Shown in pieces: positions 55,706 to 64,000 of a DNA stretch of 64,000 nt (position 1 is the stretch's first letter; every line of letters starts with the position of its first letter). Made by a program: the position numbers and the translations under genes. The stretch is taken from the NCBI GenBank assembly GCA_902605755.1, contig CACLDR010000001.1:1-64000 (forward strand). The letters are read 5' to 3'. Source of the DNA: an uncultured Marinoscillum sp. (GTDB lineage Bacteria; Bacteroidota; Bacteroidia; Cytophagales; Cyclobacteriaceae). The notes beneath the pieces were generated by a model that did not search any database, had not been told where the DNA came from, and saw only the letters and a program-made list of their open reading frames with translations.

Positions 55706-57007
55706 TCAACCACTACAGTATTCCATGATACCCTCTTTAATTCGGATAAAGATTTCAAGTTGATCTTCTAAATTTTCTTCTAAAAGGGTAATTCTAAAGC
55801 CTAAAAGTGGAGAATGGAAAGCTGAGATAGGAACTACGCAAACTTGCTTAGCAGCCAATAAATAATATATAAAGCGCTGGTCCAAGGGCATTGCCGGATT
55901 TATCCAACTTGTCAGTAGCTGCTTAATTTTTGGATCCCTTATGCTCAGTTGCTGTTCTGGTTTAAGTGCACCTTCTTTAAAGATGATTGTATTATAGAAA
56001 GCTCCGTTGGTAAGGTTGATATTGACGTAAGGGATATTAGAAAAAAAATCATAGAGTTTTTTGCTTCTTTCAGCGATATTTTTATTAGTTTTTTTTAAGA
56101 AAAGGTTATATCGAGGATCAGTCATGATTTTCGGAATCGCCAGTTGTGGCAGTGTTGTTGAACTGACCTCAATCATTTTGGCAGAATCTATAGTTTGACA
56201 AAGCTTATTGAATTCATCATCCTGATCTCGATTGTAGTATTCTGCCCATCCACATCTAGCTCCTGGCCAAGGAACTTCCTTAGAAATCCCTTTAAGCGAT
56301 ATACCAGGCACTTGTTCAATAACTTTTGCCATCGGAGCGGTAAGTGCATCATTATAAATAATATTTTCATATATTTCATCAAAAACCAAGAAAAGGCTGT
56401 ATTTTTTGGCAATGGCTACTATAGCTCTTAAGATTTTTTCAGGGTAGACCATGCCAGTCGGATTATCAGGATTTATAACCAATATACCCACTATATTTGG
56501 ATTGTATTGTACTTTATTACTTAAATCTTCAAGATCTGGATACCATTCATTTTCTGGATCAAGATTATAAGTTATTGGTTGGTGATTGGCATGGGCTGCT
56601 TCTGCGGAGGAATGGGTTGAATAGGCAGGTGAGGGGCCTATCACTCGAGCCGTAGGCAGGAGGTATTGGTAAATTTTCGCAATGGCATCTCCAAGTCCGT
56701 TAAAAAAGGTGATGTCCTCTGCGCTGATTTGAGCACCTTTTAATAGATTAGTTTTATGAGCAAGAAAGGTACGCGTCTCTATAAGTCCTTTGGAATGACT
56801 GTATCCATAAGTAGTGTTATGTTTCGATAGGTTAATAATAATATCTTTGATCCATCCAGGAAATGGTCGATGCTTCTGAATGGGATCACCTATATTTTCC
56901 CAATAAATTCGATGACCAAGTTGTTCTAGCTGCTCCGCCTTTCGTACGATTCCTCGAATTTCGTAGGTGAGTTCATCAGCACCTTCACGAAGTAATTTCT
57001 GCCTCAT
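55706..57007 (-). CDS. PLP-dependent class I/II aminotransferase
   Basis: INPDNPTGMVYPEKIL, VFDEIYENIIYN, SLKGISKEVPWPGARCGW. Confidence 0.88.
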   Translation of the reverse strand: MRQKLLREGADELTYEIRGIVRKAEQLEQLGHRIYWENIGDPIQKHRPFPGWIKDIIINLSKHNTTYGYSHSKGLIETRTFLAHKTNLLKGAQISAEDITFFNGLGDAIAKIYQYLLPTARVIGPSPAYSTHSSAEAAHANHQPITYNLDPENEWYPDLEDLSNKVQYNPNIVGILVINPDNPTGMVYPEKILRAIVAIAKKYSLFLVFDEIYENIIYNDALTAPMAKVIEQVPGISLKGISKEVPWPGARCGWAEYYNRDQDDEFNKLCQTIDSAKMIEVSSTTLPQLAIPKIMTDPRYNLFLKKTNKNIAERSKKLYDFFSNIPYVNINLTNGAFYNTIIFKEGALKPEQQLSIRDPKIKQLLTSWINPAMPLDQRFIYYLLAAKQVCVVPISAFHSPLLGFRITLLEENLEDQLEIFIRIKEGIMEYCSG

Positions 57008-57088
57008 ATTTAAATAAAAATATTAATGTATTAATTTTTTTAATTCATAAAAATAATATCTTTATTATGGCTCTTGCCTAATTTATAA

Positions 57089-58219
57089 TTATTTGAGGTA
57101 TTTGCCCTCTTTTAAGTTGTATCTACAGAATTGTACCTGCAAGGCTCCATTGAACAAAGCAATGTTTTCGCTGGGTTTCAAATGTAATTTTTTGAGTGCT
57201 GGGACATTTGAGCTCAATATCCAAGCATTGAAACCTGAAAAATTTTTTTTGAAGGTATCACCCATTTTTTTGTATAGGTTATCCACCTCGTCTCCAATTC
57301 GTTTACCATAGGGAGGATTAGTGATGATCATGCCTCTTTGAAATTTTGGTATAAAGTTTTCAAAAGCTATATGTTTGATCTGAACATCACGTCCCATCCT
57401 AAGTTTTTTCAAGGTTTTTTTAGCTTGGGCAACTGCATCACCATCTATATCTCCACCAGTGATCATCAAGGGAGTACTTCTGATTTTACTTTGCGCTTCT
57501 GCTTTGATGCGATTCCACATTAGGGGTTGAAAGTTATTCCAATTTTTAAAACCAAATTCGTTTTGATTTATTTGAGGGGGGATATTTAATCCCATAAGCA
57601 CTGCTTCGATAATGATCGTCCCGGTCCCACACATTGGGTCAATCAGAGGTATGCTTTTATTCCAATTTGCGAGTTTTAAAAGACCTGCAGCCATTACTTC
57701 ATTTAGTGGTGCTTGATGTCCGTGTTCCCTGTATCCACGTTGATTGAGGAGTCGACCAGAACTATCTAATGAAATCGTGAATTTGTCTTGATAGGCATGT
57801 AAGTTGAAAAGTATATCCGGTTTATCAGTATTTACAGATGGGCGTAAATCAAACTTTTCTCGGAACTGATCTGCAATAGCATCCTTCATTTTGAGTGCAG
57901 CATATTTTGAGTGTGTAAAATACTCTGAAAAGATAGTGTTGTCGATAGCATAAGTTTGACTAATATCAAGGAATTGAGACCAGTCAAATATTTTAACTTG
58001 ATTGTAAAGTTCTGTTCCATTATGAGCTGTAAATTCATAGACGGGAACTAAAATCCTCAAGGCAGTTCTTAACTTTAAATTTGCCTCATAAAGAAAAGGT
58101 AGCTTCCCCTCACATTCAACAGCACGTTTTCTTTTTTTAATGTTTTGTGCGCCAAGGAGTTCAACTTCCTTCATGAGGATTTCTTCAAGTCCTTGTAGGG
58201 TTTTGATTACTATTTTCAA
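57089..58219 (-). CDS. THUMP-domain class I SAM-dependent RNA methyltransferase (RlmL N-domain-like)
   Basis: LIDPMCGTGTIIIEAVLMGLNIPP and IITNPPYGKRIGDE. Confidence 0.88.
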   Translation of the reverse strand: MKIVIKTLQGLEEILMKEVELLGAQNIKKRKRAVECEGKLPFLYEANLKLRTALRILVPVYEFTAHNGTELYNQVKIFDWSQFLDISQTYAIDNTIFSEYFTHSKYAALKMKDAIADQFREKFDLRPSVNTDKPDILFNLHAYQDKFTISLDSSGRLLNQRGYREHGHQAPLNEVMAAGLLKLANWNKSIPLIDPMCGTGTIIIEAVLMGLNIPPQINQNEFGFKNWNNFQPLMWNRIKAEAQSKIRSTPLMITGGDIDGDAVAQAKKTLKKLRMGRDVQIKHIAFENFIPKFQRGMIITNPPYGKRIGDEVDNLYKKMGDTFKKNFSGFNAWILSSNVPALKKLHLKPSENIALFNGALQVQFCRYNLKEGKYLK

Positions 58220-58330
58220 TGAATTTATATTTGAGTATGTGAAGTTACTTCAATATCTTTTGTTATTTTTTGCTTGGCAGTCACTTATCATTTAACATAC
58301 ATGTAATTAGTCTAATATTTGGGGATGAGA

Positions 58331-59005
58331 TCAATCCAATAAATGGGGCCGTTTATCTTTAGTCCTCTTAATTGCTGCTTCATATCTCCAATCATTGATT
58401 GCAGCGTCATTACCCGATAAGAGAATTTTCGGTACTTCCCATCCTTTGTATACGGCAGGTCGCGTGTAAACAGGTGGGGCTAAAAGGCTATCTTGAAACG
58501 AGTCGGTTAACGCAGAGCTTTCATCATTAAGCACACCTGGGATTAATCGAACTAAACTGTCTGTAACAACCATGGCTGCTAATTCTCCTCCCGATAGAAC
58601 ATAATCACCGATACTGATTTCTTGGGTGATTAAATGGTCACGAACACGCTGATCTATTCCTTTGTAGTGGCCACAGAGTAAAATAATATTTTTATTGAGA
58701 GACAATTTATTGCACATAGATTGGTTTAATCTTTCACCATCAGGTGTCATAAAAATGATCTCATCATAAGGTGTTTTTTTTTTTAAATAACTAATACACC
58801 GGTCAATGGGCTCTATCATCATGACCATTCCTGCTCCTCCTCCGAATGCATAATCATCAATGGATTTTTTTATATTGTCAGAAAAAGGCCTTAAATCATG
58901 AATGCAGATTTCTACCAGTCCTTTTTTTTGAGCTCTTTTCACAATGCTTTGAGTAATTGGCCCATCAAAAATCTCAGGTAGGCAGGTGATGATATCAATT
59001 TTCAT
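58331..59005 (-). CDS. trmD: tRNA (guanine-N1)-methyltransferase
   Basis: [63 protein letters not shown] track start at 59032 is upstream of the likely start. Confidence 0.97.
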   Translation of the reverse strand: MKIDIITCLPEIFDGPITQSIVKRAQKKGLVEICIHDLRPFSDNIKKSIDDYAFGGGAGMVMMIEPIDRCISYLKKKTPYDEIIFMTPDGERLNQSMCNKLSLNKNIILLCGHYKGIDQRVRDHLITQEISIGDYVLSGGELAAMVVTDSLVRLIPGVLNDESSALTDSFQDSLLAPPVYTRPAVYKGWEVPKILLSGNDAAINDWRYEAAIKRTKDKRPHLLD

Positions 59006-59525
59006 TATCAAAATAAATTTCCATGAAACCATGAGGGAGTTCGATATGTGCTTCTTTTTTTGTTAGATTAACTCTTTTGAATATGGCCTTCTCAATTGGA
59101 ATTAATAGTTCTTGTCCTCTGTGCAAAACAGCTGCAAGGTATTGAGAAGAGGGTTGATAAATTTGTACTATAGTTCCTAATAATTTTCCTAGGTGGAGTA
59201 CTTTAAAATTGATCAAATCATGGAAAAAATATTCACCTTCACGAAGTTTTGGTAATTGGTTTAAGGGTAGATAGAGTACTTGACCTACCAAATCTTTGGC
59301 CCGATCTATATGATCAACTTCTTCGAAATGGATGAGTGTTTTTGTACTATTCATTAAAATTTTTTTAATAAAAAAAGGAATCAAATTTCCGGATTTTTCC
59401 ACAAATACTGATTCCAGTTTGCTGTAATCATTTGGATGGTCTACATCTAGCTCAATCTTTACCATACCTTTTAAACCGTGCGTTTTGGTAATATGACCTA
59501 ATTGGTAACATTCATCTTTGTACAT
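58995..59525 (-). CDS. rimM: Ribosome maturation factor RimM
   Basis: [22 protein letters not shown]; upstream of trmD. Confidence 0.93.
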   Translation of the reverse strand: MYKDECYQLGHITKTHGLKGMVKIELDVDHPNDYSKLESVFVEKSGNLIPFFIKKILMNSTKTLIHFEEVDHIDRAKDLVGQVLYLPLNQLPKLREGEYFFHDLINFKVLHLGKLLGTIVQIYQPSSQYLAAVLHRGQELLIPIEKAIFKRVNLTKKEAHIELPHGFMEIYFDNEN

Positions 59526-59531
59526 CAGATA

Positions 59532-60326
59532 TTATTTTGAGGTCTCTTTAAGTGATTCTGCTCCCTCATCATTTTCTTGAGTTTTGTCTTCTTTGACTTC
59601 TTCTACTTTGACTTCCTCTACTTTGACTTCCTCTACTTTGACTTCTTCTGTTTTGACTTCTTCTGCTTTGACATCCTCTGCTTTGGCTTCTTCTACTTTA
59701 ACTTCCTCTGCCTTGACTTCTTCTACTTTGTCATCCTCTGTTTTTTTGGTTTTTTCTTTTTTAACCTCTTTCAGTTTTTCCAGACCTTTGGGTTTCGAAA
59801 TAGCCTCTTCAGCCTCTTCGATAATTACCTTTTCTTCTGTAATTTCAGCAACAAGCGCAGCTTCAGCATCTTGTTTCCTTTTCATTATGGTAGCTGCGCG
59901 AGTCTCATTAACCTTTTTTTCTGCCTCAAATTTTGTTTTTGCCAATCTTTTATTGGCCTCGGCAAGTTTATTTAAAGTTTCTTGATTCTGTTTTTCCTTG
60001 TTTTTGAACCACTCTTCAAATTTTTTGTCTGCGTGCTCCTGTGTAATGGCTCCTTTATTAACACCCACTAGGAGATGTTTTTTAAACATAACTCCTCTCT
60101 CAGATAGAATGGCTCGCGCCGTAGTGGTTGGCTGAGCACCTTTCATGATCCAATCTAATGCTTTTTGTTCGTTGATATTGATGAGTGCAGGGTTTAAATT
60201 GGGGTTATAAGTACCAATTTTTTCAATGAAACGACCATCTCTTGGTGCTCTTGCATCTGCGATGACCACATCAAACATTGCCAATTTTTTTCGTCCTCGA
60301 CGTGCTAACCTTATTTTTACTGACAT
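59532..60326 (-). CDS. rpsP: 30S ribosomal protein S16 with long C-terminal repeat extension
   Basis: [44 protein letters not shown]-terminal [V/A/T]EE[V/A]K pentapeptide repeats. Start refined from 60383 to 60326. Confidence 0.95.
   Translation of the reverse strand: MSVKIRLARRGRKKLAMFDVVIADARAPRDGRFIEKIGTYNPNLNPALININEQKALDWIMKGAQPTTTARAILSERGVMFKKHLLVGVNKGAITQEHADKKFEEWFKNKEKQNQETLNKLAEANKRLAKTKFEAEKKVNETRAATIMKRKQDAEAALVAEITEEKVIIEEAEEAISKPKGLEKLKEVKKEKTKKTEDDKVEEVKAEEVKVEEAKAEDVKAEEVKTEEVKVEEVKVEEVKVEEVKEDKTQENDEGAESLKETSK
59590..59745 (-). repeat. 15-bp tandem repeat array coding 5-aa units inside rpsP
   Basis: Imperfect units of (plus strand) ACTTTGACTTCTTCT, about 10 copies, coding [15 protein letters not shown]. 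Confidence 0.85.
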
Positions 60327-60488
60327 ATTAATTATCTTGTTACTGGAACTCGTCCATGTGAAAATTAAAAAAATAGAGCCCAAAGATAAAAGAAAATATA
60401 TATTTTGATGGTGTGAGTTAAAAATTAAAGTTGGCTGAATAAGATTTAGCTTTACGATTATATTTATTTGTGTATTCGCTTATACAAT

Positions 60489-60519
60489 TTTGTATTAATA
60501 AAAACAATCTATATCTTTG
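60489..60519 (+). promoter_or_regulatory. Bacteroidota sigma-A-type promoter for sucA
   Basis: TTTG (60489-60492), 19 bp, TATCTTTG (60512-60519), exact match to TTTG-N19-TAnnTTTG; sucA ATG at 60544. Confidence 0.75.
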
Positions 60520-60543
60520 AAAAGGTTATAATTAGGGTTAATA

Positions 60544-63255
60544 ATGGATGAATATTCTTACATTGGAAATGCAGATGTAGCGCACATCAACGGTTTGTTT
60601 GAATCTTATAAAAAAGATCCCGAAAGTGTTGATCACTCTTGGAGACTATTTTTTCAAGGTTTTGAGTTTTCCGCCGATTATAACACTGATGTAGATCCCA
60701 TTACTAAAGATTCAAAAGAAACAGCAGTCAAAAATTTGATACATGCCTACAGATCAAGAGCCCATTTAAAATCGGATACTAACCCCGTACGGGATAGAAG
60801 AAATCATGACATTAAGTTAGATTTGGATAATTTTGGATTATCACTAAATGATTTAGAAACTTCTTTTCAGGTCGGGAAGGAAATAGGTTTAGGTTCTGCC
60901 AAGTTAAAAGACATTGTTACCCGATTAAAGAAAATTTATTTAGGATCTATAGGTTATGAATATTCTCACTTGAGAGAACCACTTATTTTAGCATGGTTTC
61001 GTTCAAAATGTGAAACCGAAGGTGCCGAAATCAACCCTTCTCAGAACGAGAAAGAGCAGATCTTAGGTAAGTTGAACGAAGCTGTTGTTTTTGAAAATTT
61101 TCTACATACCAAATATATAGGTCAAAAAAGGTTTTCTTTGGAAGGAGGAGAGAATACCATCCCGGCACTAGATAAAATAATAAGGAGGGCAGTCGAATTT
61201 GGTGTTCAGGAGGTAGTTATTGGGATGGCTCATCGAGGAAGATTGAATGTTTTGGCCAATATCATGGGCAAAACCTATGATGAAATTTTTAATGAGTTTG
61301 AGGGCGGGTCTAATCCTGATCTTACGATGGGTGATGGAGATGTAAAATATCACTTAGGTTTTTCAAGCCAGTATGTCTCAGATTCTGGGAATATGGCTTA
61401 TGTCAAACTGGCTCCCAATCCCTCACATCTCGAAGCCGTGGACCCTGTAGTTTTGGGGATAACCAGAGCACAAATAGATGACGAATATGAGGGAGATATG
61501 TCCAAATGTCTTCCAATAATAGTTCATGGGGATGCCGCGGTCGCGGGTCAAGGATTAGTTTATGAGTGTGTTCAAATGTCTAATTTAGATGGTTATCGTA
61601 CTGGAGGAACCATTCATTTTGTCATTAACAATCAAGTAGGGTTCACAACGGATTATGATGATGCTAGGTCAAGTATTTATTGTACGGATTTATCAAAAAT
61701 AATAGATGCGCCAGTACTACATGTAAACGGAGACGACGCTGAAGCCGTAAATTTTGCTGTAAACCTAGCTGTTGAATACAGACAGGAGTTTGGTAAGGAC
61801 ATTTTTATTGATTTGCTGTGTTATAGAAGACATGGTCATAACGAAAGTGACGAACCTAAATTTACCCAGCCTAAACTCTACAACATTATCTCTAAACATC
61901 CGAATCCACGTGAGGTATATATAAAGAAATTAAAAAAAAGGGGTGATGAGGCTGGAGAAATTGCGGAAAAATTAGATAAAGAGTTTAAAAAATTACTTCA
62001 AGATAGGCTGAACTTTGTGAAGCAAAAGCCGTTACCATACAAGCCACAAAAAATTGATGAAGAATGGAAATTTTTAAGAAAGTCAAAACCAGAAGATTTT
62101 CATTCGACTCCAGATACGGCAATTTCCAATGAATTAGTTCAAAAAATAGCTCACGCACTTACGAACTTGCCGAATGGATTCAAGCCTTTAAGGCAAATAG
62201 AAAAGCTTATAAGAGATAGAAAAAATGCTTTTTTTGATAAAAAAGAGTTGGGGTGGGGAGAAGGAGAATTGCTTGCTTATGGATCGCTATTGGCTGAGGG
62301 AAAAATCGTACGTATGTCAGGCCAAGATGTCAAGCGCGGTACTTTTTCACACCGGCATTCTTATGTGGTTGATTCAGAGACCAACGAGTCTTATTGCCAA
62401 TTAAATTATATAGATGAAGGCCAACAAACTTTTAAAATTTTTAATTCTCTTTTATCTGAATTTGCAGTCCTGGGGTTTGAGTATGGCTATGCGATGTCAA
62501 CACCCAATGCATTGGTTATTTGGGAAGCTCAATTTGGAGATTTTGCCAATGGGGCCCAAGTCATGATTGATCAATTTATTTCAAGCGCTGAAACTAAGTG
62601 GCAACGAATGAACGGTCTAGTAATGTTGCTACCTCATGGCTATGAGGGACAAGGTCCTGAGCATTCAAGCGCGAGGATAGAGCGGTTTCTTCAGATGTGT
62701 GCTCAGGACAATATGATTGTCACAAATATCACAAGTTCAGCTAATTTTTTTCATTTAATGCGTCGCCAAGTGGCTTGGGAATTCAGAAAACCATGTGTCG
62801 TTTTTTCACCTAAATCCTTGTTAAGAAGTTCAAAGGTAGCTGCACCAATCAAGGATTTTACTAAAGGTAATTTTAGTGAAGTGTACCCAGATGATTTTGC
62901 GGTCGATAGTAAGGTTAAAAAAGTAATCATGTGTTCTGGGAAAATTTATTTTGATCTTTTAGGTGAACAACAAAAGCAAAAGGCTAAAGAGGTTTCCATT
63001 GTTAGAATAGAGCAATTGTATCCTTTTCCCAAAAAGCAATTGGCTGTTATTTTGAAAAAATATAAAAATCCTAAATTAATCTGGGTACAAGAGGAACCTG
63101 AAAATATGGGGCCTTGGTCTTATATTCTCCGAATAGCAGAAGATTATGAATTTGCACTAGTAGCGAGAAAAGCAGCTTCTTCGCCCGCCACTGGTTTTAA
63201 TAAAATTCATAGAGTAGAACAGGAAGATTTAGTCAATAGAGCATTTAAATTATAA
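60544..63255 (+). CDS. sucA: 2-oxoglutarate dehydrogenase E1 component
   Basis: GMAHRGRLNVLANIMGK, HGDAAVAGQGLVYE, LLCYRRHGHNESDEP, WEAQFGDFANGAQVMIDQFI. Confidence 0.97.
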   Translation: MDEYSYIGNADVAHINGLFESYKKDPESVDHSWRLFFQGFEFSADYNTDVDPITKDSKETAVKNLIHAYRSRAHLKSDTNPVRDRRNHDIKLDLDNFGLSLNDLETSFQVGKEIGLGSAKLKDIVTRLKKIYLGSIGYEYSHLREPLILAWFRSKCETEGAEINPSQNEKEQILGKLNEAVVFENFLHTKYIGQKRFSLEGGENTIPALDKIIRRAVEFGVQEVVIGMAHRGRLNVLANIMGKTYDEIFNEFEGGSNPDLTMGDGDVKYHLGFSSQYVSDSGNMAYVKLAPNPSHLEAVDPVVLGITRAQIDDEYEGDMSKCLPIIVHGDAAVAGQGLVYECVQMSNLDGYRTGGTIHFVINNQVGFTTDYDDARSSIYCTDLSKIIDAPVLHVNGDDAEAVNFAVNLAVEYRQEFGKDIFIDLLCYRRHGHNESDEPKFTQPKLYNIISKHPNPREVYIKKLKKRGDEAGEIAEKLDKEFKKLLQDRLNFVKQKPLPYKPQKIDEEWKFLRKSKPEDFHSTPDTAISNELVQKIAHALTNLPNGFKPLRQIEKLIRDRKNAFFDKKELGWGEGELLAYGSLLAEGKIVRMSGQDVKRGTFSHRHSYVVDSETNESYCQLNYIDEGQQTFKIFNSLLSEFAVLGFEYGYAMSTPNALVIWEAQFGDFANGAQVMIDQFISSAETKWQRMNGLVMLLPHGYEGQGPEHSSARIERFLQMCAQDNMIVTNITSSANFFHLMRRQVAWEFRKPCVVFSPKSLLRSSKVAAPIKDFTKGNFSEVYPDDFAVDSKVKKVIMCSGKIYFDLLGEQQKQKAKEVSIVRIEQLYPFPKKQLAVILKKYKNPKLIWVQEEPENMGPWSYILRIAEDYEFALVARKAASSPATGFNKIHRVEQEDLVNRAFKL

Positions 63256-63259
63256 GCAT

Positions 63260-64000
63260 ATGAGTCTTGAAATGAAAGTTCCATCGGTCGGGGAATCAAT
63301 ATCTGAAGTTATTGTTTCACAGTGGATGAAAAATGAAGGTGATTTTGTAGAAATGGATGAGGTCATCTGTGAACTGGAGTCGGATAAGGCTACCTTTGAG
63401 GTAAGCGCTGAAATTGAAGGTGTTTTGAGGCTTAAGGTGGGTGTGGGTGATACCGTTGAAATCGGAGGTTTGTTGTGCGTTATTGAGCCAAAAGGTGAAA
63501 AAAAGGAAGTTATAGCCCCTGAGTTGAAGTCAGAAAAAGTAGTTGGAGGAGCTGTGAAAATAATTCAAATGCATGTGCCAACGGTAGGTGAATCTATCAA
63601 TGAAGTGACTATATCTAATTGGAACAAATCATCTGGTGACTTAGTAGTTTTGGACGAGGTGATTGCAGAAATTGAATCTGACAAGGCTACATTCGAATTA
63701 ACGGCAGAAGCTACAGGGGAATTAGAAATTTTAGCTTCTGATGGTACAACTCTCCTTATCGGGGATTTAATATGCCAAATTGCCGTTACCGATGAGGTAG
63801 ATTCTAAATCTTTGGTGGATAAAGCTGCTGAACCCGAAGAAATTTCAGTGCCATTGGCTTCCCAAGGCTATGCGGCAAGTCACGCTGCTCCTGCTGCCGC
63901 CAAAATATTGGCTGAAAAAGGGATATTAGCAACCTCTGTTCAAGGATCAGGAGTTGGTGGAAGGATCACTAAAGAAGATGCCTTGAATGCCAAATTACAA
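63260..64000 (+). CDS. sucB: Dihydrolipoyllysine-residue succinyltransferase (E2), two lipoyl domains; truncated by window end
   Basis: Open frame from ATG 63260 to the edge (absent from the ORF track as it has no stop): MSLEMKVPSVGESISEVIVSQW...ELESDKATFEV ... MHVPTVGESINEVTISNW...EIESDKATFEL, then an E3/E1-binding-like domain (AAPAAAKILAEKGI...GSGVGGRITKEDAL). Confidence 0.92.
   Translation, partial: MSLEMKVPSVGESISEVIVSQWMKNEGDFVEMDEVICELESDKATFEVSAEIEGVLRLKVGVGDTVEIGGLLCVIEPKGEKKEVIAPELKSEKVVGGAVKIIQMHVPTVGESINEVTISNWNKSSGDLVVLDEVIAEIESDKATFELTAEATGELEILASDGTTLLIGDLICQIAVTDEVDSKSLVDKAAEPEEISVPLASQGYAASHAAPAAAKILAEKGILATSVQGSGVGGRITKEDALNAKLQ

Noticed and set aside
59577-59985. Two overlapping plus-strand ORFs (132 and 133 aa; FDF-rich and LTSST-rich) opposite rpsP
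   Set aside because: They are antisense readings of the 15-bp repeat array in rpsP; low-complexity composition and an overlapping confident ribosomal gene make them artefacts.

Overview
The window looks like a 64 kb piece of an AT-rich Bacteroidota chromosome, probably Cytophagales-like judging from gene content and order (inference). It is mostly core housekeeping genes: hutH, gatC, an ABC exporter pair, atpDC, prfC, dnaK, rplS, dapF, secA, rfaE2, panC, a glycogen-synthase-like gene, gltX, rho, serS, rplU-rpmA, nrdBA, an acs/acetate-symporter/DUF4212 block, apbE, ruvB, queG, rpsP-rimM-trmD and sucAB. I found no CRISPR array, prophage, IS element, rRNA or tRNA. The intact operons are broken up by stretches of about 0.9-2 kb without long ORFs. 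Two of these contain recognisable gene remnants: a NdpA/YejK-type nucleoid-associated protein (9.86-10.86 kb) and the N-terminal half of glmS (33.83-34.2 kb). An alanine-dehydrogenase-like gene is split by a G10 homopolymer (37.67 kb). This suggests ongoing genome erosion. Regulatory signals of note are a perfect palindrome plus a sigma-54-like -24/-12 element upstream of dnaK, a cluster of DnaA-box-like motifs with a phased T-tract upstream of nrdBA, and a close match to the Bacteroidota sigma-A promoter upstream of sucA. I did not find a convincing new defence, mobile or biosynthetic system. All family assignments come from reading motifs by eye; no database search was run.
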